Shown: piece by piece, positions 1 to 8,564 of the stretch
Layout of the letters: every line of letters begins with the position of its first letter
Position numbering within the stretch: the stretch's first letter is position 1
Assembly (NCBI GenBank): GCA_028281065.1
Contig: JANQKN010000155.1
Coordinates: 1 to 39,578, forward strand
Origin: Flavobacteriaceae bacterium
Lineage (GTDB): Bacteria; Bacteroidota; Bacteroidia; Flavobacteriales; Flavobacteriaceae
DNA length: 39,578 nucleotides
Direction: 5' to 3'
The notes under the pieces: generated by a model
The model's input: only the letters and a program-made list of their open reading frames with translations
Told to the model about the DNA's origin: nothing
The model's database searches: none
Made by a program: the position numbers and the translations under genes

Positions 1-1392
1 GTAGTAGGGGTGTTTAAAATTGCTCCCGACTTTAACACAGACGTAGGTGCTATTAGTATCGATGCTCCAAACGATGGTGCATTAACTGCTACCGAGCAAG
101 TAGATATTACTATTTTCAACTTCGGTTTGGATGCACAATCCAACATTCCATTAGAGTTGTACTTGGACGGTAACCTAATCGCTACCGAAAACTTTGCAGG
201 ACCACTAGATCCTACTACTAATGATACCTATACTTTTGCTGCTACCTTAGATCTTTCTACTGAAGGACAGACATACGAAATCGAAGTTCGTACTAACTTA
301 GGGGGTGACGAAGACAATAACAACGATGCTGTAACCAAAATGGTTACCCACATCCTTGCTAATGACGTAGGTGCTATCGAAATCACTTCTCCTAACACAG
401 GTGAAGGTTTGGGTATGGAAGATGTTACCATCACTATCGAGAACTTCGGTACTGCAGAGCAGTCTAACTTCGATGTTTCTTATAACATCGATAATGGTCC
501 AAACGTAGTTGAAACTGTTGCTGGTCCATTAGCTGCTGGAGGTACTATCCAGTATACTTTTGCTCAGCAAGCAGACCTTTCTACTCCTGGACAAGCATAT
601 TTAATTACTGCTTCTACAGAACTAGGATCTGATGGTGATGCGTCTAACAACAGTACTACTAAAGGTGTTACTCACCTTACTTGTGCAAGTTTAACTAACG
701 ATACCGATATGCCTGTTGGACCTGACGCTGGTCAAACAACAATCTCTACTATCACGATTACTGATGATTTCACCATCAACGATGTAAACGTAAACCTTAA
801 CATCGACCACACGTGGGTAGGAGACTTGGATATCCAGTTAATCGCACCAGATAACACAACTGCTATTACTTTAATTGATAGAGTTTGTGGTGACTGTGAT
901 AACTTTACAGATACTACGCTAGATGACGAAGCGACTACTCCAATTGGTTCTGGTACAGCTCCATTTACTGGTTCTTTCCAGCCAAGTGAGCCGCTTTCTA
1001 CCTTCGACGGTATGTCATCTTTAGGAGACTGGAACTTAGTAATTACCGATAACGCCAACCAAGACGGTGGAACCTTGTTCGACTGGACACTTCAATTGTG
1101 TGAAGGTCAAACTGCTGGTATCGGTGATGAAGTAGCTAACAATGCAGAACTAGTTGTATTGGATCAAGGAAATGACCAATACAAAGTATTGCTTTCAACT
1201 ACCGAAGTAACCGATAGATTGGAATTCAGCGTTCTTAACATGAAAGGTCAGATTTTGGCATCCTACCGTTTAGATCATAACGGAACTGGATACGAGTACG
1301 ATCTGGATATGTCTTATGTAGCTGCTGGAGTTTACATTGTTAGAATTGGAGACAAAAACTTTGGAGGTGTACAGAGAATTATCGTAAGATAA
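1..1392 (+). CDS. Secreted CARDB / P-domain protein with T9SS tail (5' truncated)
   Basis: This is the C-terminal 463 residues of an exported protein; the frame is open to the window edge, so the GTG at 10 is internal and the true start lies upstream. Two CARDB-like beta-sandwich repeats of about 105 residues come first; both contain a DVGAI strand, a TxxNFG turn and an NN(D/S)xxTKxVTH ending. A proprotein-convertase P-domain follows (about residues 225-370, with HTWVGDLDIQLIAP and LGDWNLVITDNA). The last 80 residues form a T9SS type A sorting domain ending QRIIVR. The family pattern is a cell-surface or secreted enzyme, often a peptidase, whose catalytic part would be upstream and is not visible. 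The codons lean strongly to AAC, TTC, ATC, GGT, GCT and TCT, unlike the neighbours, which suggests high expression. Confidence 0.85.
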   Translation, partial: VVGVFKIAPDFNTDVGAISIDAPNDGALTATEQVDITIFNFGLDAQSNIPLELYLDGNLIATENFAGPLDPTTNDTYTFAATLDLSTEGQTYEIEVRTNLGGDEDNNNDAVTKMVTHILANDVGAIEITSPNTGEGLGMEDVTITIENFGTAEQSNFDVSYNIDNGPNVVETVAGPLAAGGTIQYTFAQQADLSTPGQAYLITASTELGSDGDASNNSTTKGVTHLTCASLTNDTDMPVGPDAGQTTISTITITDDFTINDVNVNLNIDHTWVGDLDIQLIAPDNTTAITLIDRVCGDCDNFTDTTLDDEATTPIGSGTAPFTGSFQPSEPLSTFDGMSSLGDWNLVITDNANQDGGTLFDWTLQLCEGQTAGIGDEVANNAELVVLDQGNDQYKVLLSTTEVTDRLEFSVLNMKGQILASYRLDHNGTGYEYDLDMSYVAAGVYIVRIGDKNFGGVQRIIVR

Positions 1393-1419
1393 TCTTGTAA
1401 CAACCAAAACAAGAATAGA

Positions 1420-1447
1420 AGAGCGGGCTTAGTCCCGCTCTTTTTTT
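1420..1447 (+). terminator. Rho-independent terminator after the P-domain gene
   Basis: An 8-bp perfect stem (AGAGCGGG paired with CCCGCTCT, 6-base loop) runs directly into seven T. It lies between two convergent genes. The minus-strand side is only moderately T-rich, so it is convincing for the plus-strand gene and weaker for the minus-strand one. Confidence 0.85.
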
Positions 1448-1449
1448 GT

Positions 1450-4400
1450 TTAGAAATAAGCCCGTAATTGAATGGTGCCCGTATGGATGGTACTGGAGGA
1501 TTCGCTCTTCCTTCCAAAGTAAGAAAGGTTGGCATCCAAGTATTTGGTAATGCGTTTCTGAAACAAAAGATTCCAAGTAAAATTGGTGCCAGGTTGCAAT
1601 CCCTCTAACATACTATAAGCAACAGGGGAAAAGGCACTTCCTTCAAAAGAGTTGTCTATGTAATTGAATTCCCCAGAAATCGAAATCTTCTGCACATTGT
1701 TGTAAGCAAAAGAAGCCCCTATTTTTTGCTGATCCAAGGTTTCCATTTCCCCAAGAGCGTTTTCCTTGTTTAGGAATTGATAAAACACATCGAACCTTGT
1801 TTGCTTATTTAAAAGATATGATAGTTTAGGGTTCAACGAATAGGTATCCAAATCGAAATTACGGTTATCGAAATTTTCGGAACGGCTGTCTGTGTTTCCA
1901 AGGGAACCCTTAAGATTGAGCAACCAAAAGTCTTTAAACTTATGGTTGAAGTTTAATTGATGGCTCTCCAAAGTGTTTTCCTGAAGCCCCAGAGAGATCA
2001 AATTACTCGCCGAACTCGAAACATAGGTATAACTGGTGGTAAAGCGCTGTTTCCCTCGGTTAAAGAACAAAGCATTTCTAAAATTTAAGGTTAGCCCCAA
2101 TTGTCCGTCACCACCATCTTTAAAAGGGTTGATATCGGCCACATTGTTGGTGCGCTCCACCTTGCGATCTATTACATAACTAGTTTGATTATAAAAGTGG
2201 GAAAGGAATTTTTTAAAGCCCGTTGCATTCTGCCATCGTTGTGGATTTAAAGTCACAATCTGGCTAAATTTATTGTTTCGAATCCTTACGAATATCTGGT
2301 TGGGCAGTAATACCCTAACATATTCGGCCTGGTCTTGAAACTGGGCAATTTCAAATTCATTCAATTCCTGTACCCCGTTGTCATTATAATCGATCCAGGT
2401 AAAAGTTCCCTGTCCCGGTTCTACCTGTACATAAGTGAATTCTTGCTGAGGGATAACCCCACTATTGGATTCTATGGCTGTATTTAACCGAACCCCGCCT
2501 TTCCAAATATTCTGGGAGTAGAGCAAACGGGCATTAAGGGTGTTCTCATCCTCCAAATCCTCTTGTTCGTTTTGTAACACCCGATAGCTTCCAAAAAGGG
2601 ATAACTGCGTATTCGTGTTCTGGATTAGCCTCGCCTGTGCAAAATAATCGTGTGAGGTACTAACCCGTTTCAGTAGCCCATCGCGAATACTATCGTTTAC
2701 ACGGTATCTATAGCCTACCTGTCCATATACCTTTGTGCTGTCCCCAACTCCTGTGTACACTTCATAAAACGAAAACTTTTGGCTTATAGGGGTGAGGCTA
2801 TCGTTAACAACTGCTTTTACCTGATTGTCTTCTGCCCCATACTTGGCACCCACCCATGCTTTATTAAAAGAATAAGCCGCGTTGGCCTGCACCCTTCCAA
2901 ATTTCGATTCCAAAAGATCACTTTTACTATCCAAGTAGCTTCCATTTACAAGTAGCTGAAGCTTGTTGAATCGGGTAGCCGTAGATAACACATGACGGGT
3001 TCCTTTAAAATTTTCTGAATAGTCCAGATTCTGAAACTCGTATTGTCCGCCCCCATATTTGGGATGTGAAACAGCAACCCCAGAAGTTATAAACCGTTGA
3101 TCCCCCAAGGGATTTTCCAGGTTCCAGTCCCTGTTGAATTCTATATTGTACAACCGCTCAATAGTGCGGAAGTCTTTGTTAAGGTAATCGAGCGAAGCAA
3201 AAGCATCCAGTTGAAGGGTATCCTGTGTAGTCCATAACCGCTGTTTGGCTTTAAAGTGCGTTCCAAAGCCATCGTTGTCGCCATTGTCCAAATCCGAAAA
3301 TAAATTGAGGTCATTGACACTTCCAGTAAGCTCGAAATCGATGGCTGTTTTTTCGGAAGGATTGTAATGGGCGTATACCCCACCCAATTGCAATTTTTCG
3401 GGAGCTATAAGGCGGATAATAGGTTCGTAATTTCCTTGGGGGACTCCATCAACAGGTGGGATATATTCAAAAATACGGCTAATGGCACTTTCATCGCTAA
3501 TAATATAATTCCCCAAATTATCCCCTACCAAACTAAACCGAACATTGAACAGCTCATCTTCAGGATCATTGGAAAATACAAAAATCTCTACCCCATCTAG
3601 GTCTTCCTTTTTATAGAGGATCTTATTTTCCGAAAAAGTATCGGGAACCGCACTGGGAGCGTTCATTAAGTCCCTATTGTCTCCAGCGGCAGAAAGGATA
3701 GCCACTTGCTCTTCGGTTAAACTCTGCTGCAACGGTTGGTTCTTGGCATCACTTTCCGAATACACATAGGCGCCCACTTTAAAAGTATCGGCTTGGTACT
3801 CACCGCCTCCATAACCTATAAAGCGGGTGTAATTCTGGTCGGTAAACTGATACTCAACCGTAATACGCATATTGGCATTGATAGGATAGGTAGGGTTAAA
3901 TCGTATCTCCCCAGCGTTGTAATCGATTACATAATCCTCGTTCTCACCCCGTTTCAGTAAAAGCCCGTTTACATAGACCCGTTCACTTCCGGACACGATC
4001 AAAATAAAGAGTTCCCCATTAGGTCCTACTAGCTTGTAAGGTCCTTGGTTTCCTTCCTGTCCCACAAACTGACTTCTTTGGAACACCCCGCGAACCAAAG
4101 CTCCAGAGGCATAGGCCGATGTTTTGGATCCGTCTTTATGATCCAAGGTTCCCCTGAGTGAAATACCCTGGACTTTTTTGGTAAAACGACCAAAATAGGT
4201 GTGGTTGTTTTGCAGGTCCACATCACCTGCACGTATGTTCCACTTATCGCCATAGAGTTCGATAAAGATCTGGTCGAATTCGTCCAAGCTTTGTGAATAT
4301 CCACCTTCCTGGGTTGGGATGTTAGCATCCTGTATGGAAGCCCGTATGTTTATCTTATCACTCAACTTCCCTGTAATCTGCAGGTCCAATTCACTATTTA

Positions 4401-4866
4401 CCACTGCATTTTGGTTGCTTCCAATAGTAACGCCACGGGTAATACTTCCCAAGGTGTTTAAACCAGCAAAAGGGGAGTTGGTTCGGGTTCTATTGCTTTG
4501 TCCTAAAGTGTATAATTTGTCTAGATTGCTATTACCTTCAGAAATAATGCTGGAATCCAACTCAAAATAATCCCTAGTGAGATAGGATGGGTATTCCAGG
4601 TAGTTAATGGTAATGGTATCGTTTTGTTGGCGGAATCGCTCGGGAAAGACCACCCAGCCTTTTTCAAAATTAATTTGGTAGCTAATACTGTCAATAGGTT
4701 GTCCCGCCTTATCGAGCACGGAGAATTGGGAAGGATTGATCCCTGCTTTGTTCAAATAGATGGTATCCTTTATGGGAAGCCTTTTCGATTTGTAATTGGA
4801 AAGGGTATCCTGAGCATGGGCAGTGATGCCCAAAAACAACAAAAAAAGACAGAGATACCATTTCAT
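1450..4866 (-). CDS. Large outer-membrane beta-barrel protein, function unknown
   Basis: The protein has 1138 residues. It opens with a signal peptide (KWYLCLFLLFLGITAHAQ), followed by a region rich in short beta strands, a glycine-rich segment containing GSITRGVTIGSNQ, and then a long run of alternating polar/aromatic strands to the C-terminus. The last residues (GTIQLRAYF) end in phenylalanine, the usual BAM-recognised beta signal. It is therefore probably inserted in the outer membrane. I recognise the ITRG...ITGKL...AGDVDL type of segment from large uncharacterised Bacteroidota and Chlorobi envelope proteins but cannot assign a function. It is far shorter than the T9SS pore SprA (over 2000 residues), so that call was not made. 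It is a single-gene unit converging on the T9SS gene at 1-1392. The ATG at 4866 is chosen because it sits right before the signal peptide. Confidence 0.8.
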   Translation of the reverse strand: MKWYLCLFLLFLGITAHAQDTLSNYKSKRLPIKDTIYLNKAGINPSQFSVLDKAGQPIDSISYQINFEKGWVVFPERFRQQNDTITINYLEYPSYLTRDYFELDSSIISEGNSNLDKLYTLGQSNRTRTNSPFAGLNTLGSITRGVTIGSNQNAVVNSELDLQITGKLSDKINIRASIQDANIPTQEGGYSQSLDEFDQIFIELYGDKWNIRAGDVDLQNNHTYFGRFTKKVQGISLRGTLDHKDGSKTSAYASGALVRGVFQRSQFVGQEGNQGPYKLVGPNGELFILIVSGSERVYVNGLLLKRGENEDYVIDYNAGEIRFNPTYPINANMRITVEYQFTDQNYTRFIGYGGGEYQADTFKVGAYVYSESDAKNQPLQQSLTEEQVAILSAAGDNRDLMNAPSAVPDTFSENKILYKKEDLDGVEIFVFSNDPEDELFNVRFSLVGDNLGNYIISDESAISRIFEYIPPVDGVPQGNYEPIIRLIAPEKLQLGGVYAHYNPSEKTAIDFELTGSVNDLNLFSDLDNGDNDGFGTHFKAKQRLWTTQDTLQLDAFASLDYLNKDFRTIERLYNIEFNRDWNLENPLGDQRFITSGVAVSHPKYGGGQYEFQNLDYSENFKGTRHVLSTATRFNKLQLLVNGSYLDSKSDLLESKFGRVQANAAYSFNKAWVGAKYGAEDNQVKAVVNDSLTPISQKFSFYEVYTGVGDSTKVYGQVGYRYRVNDSIRDGLLKRVSTSHDYFAQARLIQNTNTQLSLFGSYRVLQNEQEDLEDENTLNARLLYSQNIWKGGVRLNTAIESNSGVIPQQEFTYVQVEPGQGTFTWIDYNDNGVQELNEFEIAQFQDQAEYVRVLLPNQIFVRIRNNKFSQIVTLNPQRWQNATGFKKFLSHFYNQTSYVIDRKVERTNNVADINPFKDGGDGQLGLTLNFRNALFFNRGKQRFTTSYTYVSSSASNLISLGLQENTLESHQLNFNHKFKDFWLLNLKGSLGNTDSRSENFDNRNFDLDTYSLNPKLSYLLNKQTRFDVFYQFLNKENALGEMETLDQQKIGASFAYNNVQKISISGEFNYIDNSFEGSAFSPVAYSMLEGLQPGTNFTWNLLFQKRITKYLDANLSYFGRKSESSSTIHTGTIQLRAYF

Positions 4867-4937
4867 ACGTACTACAACTTGCCCTAAGGGTTTTTATTTT
4901 GTTGATTGTTTTGTGAAAACCTTTCTTGGGAGTCTAT

Positions 4938-4971
4938 TTGTAAATATACATTGTTATTTATTTTAGCTTTA
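4938..4971 (+). promoter_or_regulatory. Candidate sigma-A-type promoter for xth
   Basis: A TAGCTTTA box (4964-4971) resembles the Bacteroidota -7 element TAnnTTTG, with a TTG 23 bases upstream at 4938-4940. This would start transcription about 14 bases before the ATG at 4991. A second option is TTG at 4911 plus TCTATTTG at 4933-4940 with a 19-base spacer. Neither is an exact match. Confidence 0.3.
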
Positions 4972-4990
4972 CTTGAAATTGAACAGTACT

Positions 4991-5755
4991 ATGAAAATTA
5001 TATCCTATAATGTAAATGGAATACGGGCTGCCATGAGAAAAGGGTTCGTGGAATGGTTACAGAGTGCCGATCCCGATGTTATCTGCATTCAGGAAACCAA
5101 GGCCATGAAAGAACAGGTAGAAGTGGAGGAAATAGAAGCCGCAGGGTATCCCTACCATTATTGGTTTAGTGCCGAAAAGAAAGGATATAGTGGAGTAGCT
5201 ATCTTCTGTAAGCAGGAGCCTAACCATGTAGAATACGGTACGGGTATTGCCTCAATGGATGCCGAAGGAAGAAATATTCGTGTGGATTATGACGGTGTGT
5301 CCATTATGAGCCTCTATTTGCCCAGCGGGACCAACTTGGCGCGACTGGAACACAAACTGGAGTACATGGCGATGTTCCAAGAGTATGTCGATGGGTTAAA
5401 AAAGACCATCCCTAATTTGGTGATCTGTGGCGATTACAACATCTGTCATGAAGCTATCGATATCCACGATCCGGTTCGTAATAAAAACGTATCGGGCTTT
5501 TTGCCAGTAGAGCGGGAATGGATAGGCAATTTCATTAAAAGTGGGTTTATAGATTCCTTTAGGCATTTTAATAAAGATCCTCATCACTATACCTGGTGGA
5601 GCTACCGAGCTAATTCGCGTGCCAACAACAAAGGCTGGCGTATCGACTACAATATGGTGGCACAACCTTTGCAAGAAAATTTGAAGCGGGCCGTTATATT
5701 ACCCGAAGCACACCATAGTGATCATTGTCCACATTTGGTGGAACTTGAGTTTTAG
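4991..5755 (+). CDS. xth: Exodeoxyribonuclease III (AP endonuclease)
   Basis: A 254-residue endonuclease/exonuclease/phosphatase-fold enzyme of the ExoIII family. It would cleave the DNA backbone at abasic sites and remove 3' blocking groups in base-excision repair in the cytoplasm. Family motifs appear in order: SYNVNGIRA with Asn7, CIQETK with the metal-binding Glu35, SLYLPSG, CGDYNI with catalytic Asp and Asn, WWSYR...NKGWRIDY, and HSDHCP at the C-terminus with the Asp-His pair. All expected active-site residues are present. The frame extends upstream to a TTG at 4973, but the ATG at 4991 gives the standard N-terminus (MKIISYNVNG). The next gene begins 2 bases after its stop, so the two are probably co-translated. 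Confidence 0.95.
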   Translation: MKIISYNVNGIRAAMRKGFVEWLQSADPDVICIQETKAMKEQVEVEEIEAAGYPYHYWFSAEKKGYSGVAIFCKQEPNHVEYGTGIASMDAEGRNIRVDYDGVSIMSLYLPSGTNLARLEHKLEYMAMFQEYVDGLKKTIPNLVICGDYNICHEAIDIHDPVRNKNVSGFLPVEREWIGNFIKSGFIDSFRHFNKDPHHYTWWSYRANSRANNKGWRIDYNMVAQPLQENLKRAVILPEAHHSDHCPHLVELEF

Positions 5756-5757
5756 AG

Positions 5758-6135
5758 ATGGAGTTCCCAAAAGAGCTGTACGAGTATCTTAGCACACACA
5801 CCTTGATAGAAGTTAAAGGAGGAAAGGTGCGTGAAACATTTTTGGAAATTTGGATGGTAGAAGTAGACGGAAGGTTGTTTTCACGTAGTTGGAACAAGAG
5901 TGAGAAAAGCTGGTTTACCGAATTCGAGAAAACTGGGGTTGGTCAAATTAAGTTTGGCGACCAAATCATAGATGTTTCCGGTAGAAAGGTGTCCTCCATG
6001 GATAGCATACATGTCCATATTAATGAAGCCTACTTGGCAAAATACGATCAAAAAGAGAACAGACCCTATGCAGAGGGTATTACCCAAGAACCCTATAAAA
6101 ATTACACACTAGAATTTTTCCCAAATACACAGTAA
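5758..6135 (+). CDS. DUF2255-like small protein
   Basis: A 125-residue cytoplasmic protein with no signal peptide or membrane segment. The pattern of an N-terminal helix, an EIWMVEVDGRLFSRSW strand pair, a conserved WF region and a C-terminal YxEGITQEPYKNYTLEFFP segment resembles the DUF2255 family, small alpha/beta-barrel proteins of unknown function. Its ATG lies 2 bases after the xth stop codon, so translation is probably coupled. The link to DNA repair is positional only. The family call is by pattern memory and is moderately certain. Confidence 0.7.
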   Translation: MEFPKELYEYLSTHTLIEVKGGKVRETFLEIWMVEVDGRLFSRSWNKSEKSWFTEFEKTGVGQIKFGDQIIDVSGRKVSSMDSIHVHINEAYLAKYDQKENRPYAEGITQEPYKNYTLEFFPNTQ

Positions 6136-6158
6136 TCCCCAAACCCAAACAATAGATC

Positions 6159-7112
6159 ATGATTAAGAATATTTTTTTCGGAATTGCCATTACATTTATG
6201 GCCTCTTCCTGTGTTTCTTCCAAAATATATGAAGACTTAAAGGACAAACACGACGCTTTAAAAGCCGAAAACGAATCCCTCATGGCTCAATTGGATGGAC
6301 AAGGAGGCAATGGAGAAGGATATACCATAGAAAACCTGAGAAAGGAACTGGAAAAGCTACGGGCAGAAAAGACCCAAACCGAAATGGAATTGGCTGCAGC
6401 AAAGAATAATTACGATCGAATGAAAGAATCGTACGATGCCTTAGAGGCCAACAGTTCTTCTGCTTTGACTGAGAACTTGGAGCGCAACCGAAAATTGTTG
6501 GAAGAACTGGAAGCCAAGGAAAAGGCACTCATGGCCGAGGAACAACGCCTGGCACATATTCAGCGGCAATTGCAGGAACGATCCAATAGGGTAGACGAAC
6601 TGGAAGCCATTTTAGCTTCCAAGGATGCTAAAATGAAGGCTCTAAAAGATGCCATTTCCGATGCACTTACCAATTTTGAAGGAAATGGTCTTACCGTAGA
6701 GCAACGTGATGGCAAAGTATATGTGTCTATGGAAAATAAACTCCTTTTCGAAAGCGGGAGCTGGGCAGTAAACTCAAGGGGATACGAGGCTGTAGTGGCT
6801 TTGGGAAGGGTTTTGGCTCAAAACAAGGAAATTGCAGTGTTGATTGAGGGACATACAGATAATGTTCCCTATGGAGGCAATGGTAATATTAAAAACAATT
6901 GGGATCTGTCTACCAAACGTGCCACTGCCATTGTAAATATTTTATCCCAAGACAGGGGAATCCCGAAAGAGAATCTAACAGCAGCAGGTCGTGGGGAGTA
7001 CGCCCCGATAACGTCCAATGCTACGTCTGAAGGAAGAGCCAAAAACCGAAGGATTGAAGTCATCCTTACCCCTAAACTGGATGAGATTACCCGTTTGTTG
7101 AACGACTTATAA
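6159..7112 (+). CDS. OmpA-family peptidoglycan-associated lipoprotein with coiled coil
   Basis: A 317-residue envelope lipoprotein. The N-terminus is a lipoprotein signal with lipobox MASSC (lipidated Cys18). Residues 22-170 are a long heptad-rich coiled coil (many E, K, L and A; KHDALKAENESLMAQL). Residues about 195-310 form an OmpA/MotB C-terminal domain with the peptidoglycan-binding signatures IEGHTDNVPYGG, NWDLSTKRA and GRAKNRRIEVIL. The likely role is to bridge outer membrane and cell wall. It lies 23 bases after the DUF2255-like gene, so it may be in the same unit. Its last six bases overlap the end of the convergent gene on the minus strand: the sequence TTATAA at 7107-7112 provides a stop codon to each. 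Confidence 0.9.
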   Translation: MIKNIFFGIAITFMASSCVSSKIYEDLKDKHDALKAENESLMAQLDGQGGNGEGYTIENLRKELEKLRAEKTQTEMELAAAKNNYDRMKESYDALEANSSSALTENLERNRKLLEELEAKEKALMAEEQRLAHIQRQLQERSNRVDELEAILASKDAKMKALKDAISDALTNFEGNGLTVEQRDGKVYVSMENKLLFESGSWAVNSRGYEAVVALGRVLAQNKEIAVLIEGHTDNVPYGGNGNIKNNWDLSTKRATAIVNILSQDRGIPKENLTAAGRGEYAPITSNATSEGRAKNRRIEVILTPKLDEITRLLNDL

Positions 7113-7838
7113 TTTTTTCAGGATACGCTGTGCATCTTTGTATTCCGATGCCGTTTCAGGAATGGTTTTTAAAAGCACTTCGGCTTTTTCATTATTTCCT
7201 CTATTCCATTCCCTTATGCCAGCGTAAAAAGCAGCTTTGTGTTTGTAGAGTGATGTTCCATTCATCAATTCGTTAAAGAGGTTGTCGGCTTCATCAAACT
7301 GTTTTAAGGCATCATGAGCTAACGCTTTATAAAACTGCAATTCTGCATTGTTGGGGTCATTTTTCAATAAAGCATCAAAATGGGAAATAGCTTCTGGATA
7401 GCTTCCTTCATTGAACGAAGTTTCAGCTTGTTTCAACGTTTCAGAATCATCGCTACGAACGGTAAGTGAAATCTCTTCGGAAAACAGGTAGTCCTCTGGA
7501 CCGCCTCCTATATTTTGAAAAACAAAGAAACCAATAAGCAACGCAATAGAGGCTGCTATACCGTATTGCCAAGGTCTGAATTGAATGACTTTGGTCTCTT
7601 TTTTCTCTGTCTGGGAACCTTCAAAATAAGCCGTGCCTATTTCGTCCAGTTGGGATTTAAGATCCGATCGCCCTTCTGAAAATTGATGCGACAAATGATT
7701 GCTCATTTCACGATAGGTTTCAAAATGGGAAGCAAATTCAGCATTTTCCTCCAAACGTTTTTCGAAAGCAACCCTTTCTTCTTCAGAAAGAAGTCCTTCC
7801 AAATAATTTTCAAACAATATGTAAGTTGCCTCGTCCAT
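7107..7838 (-). CDS. Single-TM TPR protein, probable anti-sigma factor
   Basis: A 243-residue membrane protein in three parts. An N-terminal helical region (about 1-75, with YLEGLLSEEERVAFEKRL) resembles the N-terminal arm of Bacteroidota FecR-like anti-sigma proteins. A TM helix follows at about 92-110, preceded by basic residues (KKETKVIQFRP), so the N-terminus is cytoplasmic. The periplasmic tetratricopeptide region spans about 135-243. There is no HxxxCxxC zinc motif. The ATG at 7838 is 5 bases after the sigma-factor stop at 7844, so the two are translationally coupled; an upstream in-frame start at 7910 would overlap the sigma gene and is not preferred. The inferred role is to hold the ECF sigma factor at the inner membrane until a periplasmic signal releases it; the sequence alone does not prove this. 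Confidence 0.75.
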   Translation of the reverse strand: MDEATYILFENYLEGLLSEEERVAFEKRLEENAEFASHFETYREMSNHLSHQFSEGRSDLKSQLDEIGTAYFEGSQTEKKETKVIQFRPWQYGIAASIALLIGFFVFQNIGGGPEDYLFSEEISLTVRSDDSETLKQAETSFNEGSYPEAISHFDALLKNDPNNAELQFYKALAHDALKQFDEADNLFNELMNGTSLYKHKAAFYAGIREWNRGNNEKAEVLLKTIPETASEYKDAQRILKKL

Positions 7839-7843
7839 GGGGT

Positions 7844-8428
7844 CTATAATTCTTTTAGTTGTTTGTACAGTGGGGATTCCTGTGCCCATTTGGTAAGCTG
7901 ACCTATACAAAGGGATTTCTTCTTACGTGCATACGCATACGAAATATTGAGCTGGGTCGCTATTTCTTCCATAGAAAAACTTCCAAAGGACAGCTGCAAA
8001 ATCTCTTTGCAGGTATCTCCCAGTTTCTGAAACAGCTCCTTGAACAGTTGCATCTTATCATCAAATTGCTCCGTTTCCCGGACCTGATCTTCCACCATTT
8101 CAGAATCATATCCTCCCAAGGGCTCATTTGTTACCCTTTCCTTCGAAGATTTTTTTAAGCGCGTTAGCCACTTTCGCTTACAGATCATAAAAAAATAGGC
8201 ATCGAACGGGCAGGTAAGTTTTAAATCTTTGGTTTTTGCCTGGTCATATATAATGAGTAATACTTCCTGAATGAGGTCTTTGGCAGCAGCTTCATCACCG
8301 CTGTTCTGTTTTACATAACCAATCACCTTTGGAGCAAAGCGCGTATAGATTTCATGTATGCGTTTGCTGTCGTTTTGCAGCAATGCATCCACATATTTTT
8401 GGTCGTCATGAACCGTGTTCTGCCCCAT
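7844..8428 (-). CDS. ECF-type RNA polymerase sigma factor
   Basis: A 194-residue group IV sigma factor. Region 2 is seen at about residues 20-90 (IYTRFAPKVIGYV, then DLIQEVLLIIYDQ and a KRKWLTRLKK basic stretch). Region 4 is seen at about 135-180 (KEILQLSFGSFSMEEIATQLNIS, a helix-turn-helix, followed by YARKKKSLCIGQL). Region 3 is absent, as usual for ECF sigmas. The ATG at 8428 is preferred over a GTG six bases upstream. It is followed 5 bases after its stop by the probable anti-sigma gene and is divergent from a T9SS gene that carries a candidate ECF promoter. That arrangement suggests it controls the neighbouring cell-envelope genes. Confidence 0.9.
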   Translation of the reverse strand: MGQNTVHDDQKYVDALLQNDSKRIHEIYTRFAPKVIGYVKQNSGDEAAAKDLIQEVLLIIYDQAKTKDLKLTCPFDAYFFMICKRKWLTRLKKSSKERVTNEPLGGYDSEMVEDQVRETEQFDDKMQLFKELFQKLGDTCKEILQLSFGSFSMEEIATQLNISYAYARKKKSLCIGQLTKWAQESPLYKQLKEL

Positions 8429-8473
8429 AAACACTTACTAAAGTAGCTTAAAGGTAAAAAAATTATCCCAGCA

Positions 8474-8509
8474 GGGGTAACAAATAAAAAGCATGTGGAT
8501 ATAGGGTTG
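8474..8509 (+). promoter_or_regulatory. Candidate ECF promoter shared with 10403 (upstream of T9SS gene)
   Basis: GGGGTAACAA at 8474-8483 is followed after exactly 13 bases by GGATATA (8497-8503) and then GGGTTG. The same two blocks with the same 13-base spacing occur upstream of the lipoprotein gene at 10458. TAACAA-N16-TATA spacing suits an ECF -35/-10 pair. The element lies beside the divergent ECF sigma gene and 61 bases before the ATG at 8565. No matching element faces the sigma gene itself. Confidence 0.55.
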
Positions 8510-8564
8510 AAAAAGGCGGAAACCGAAAAGCCAACATAGAGTAGGTAAACTAAAACATTCAATT

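Noticed and set aside
10-12. GTG at 10 as the start of the first gene
   Set aside because: The frame is open to the window edge and the sequence begins in the middle of a CARDB repeat with no signal peptide.
1450-4866. T9SS translocon protein SprA
   Set aside because: Length is about half of SprA and its known segments were not seen.
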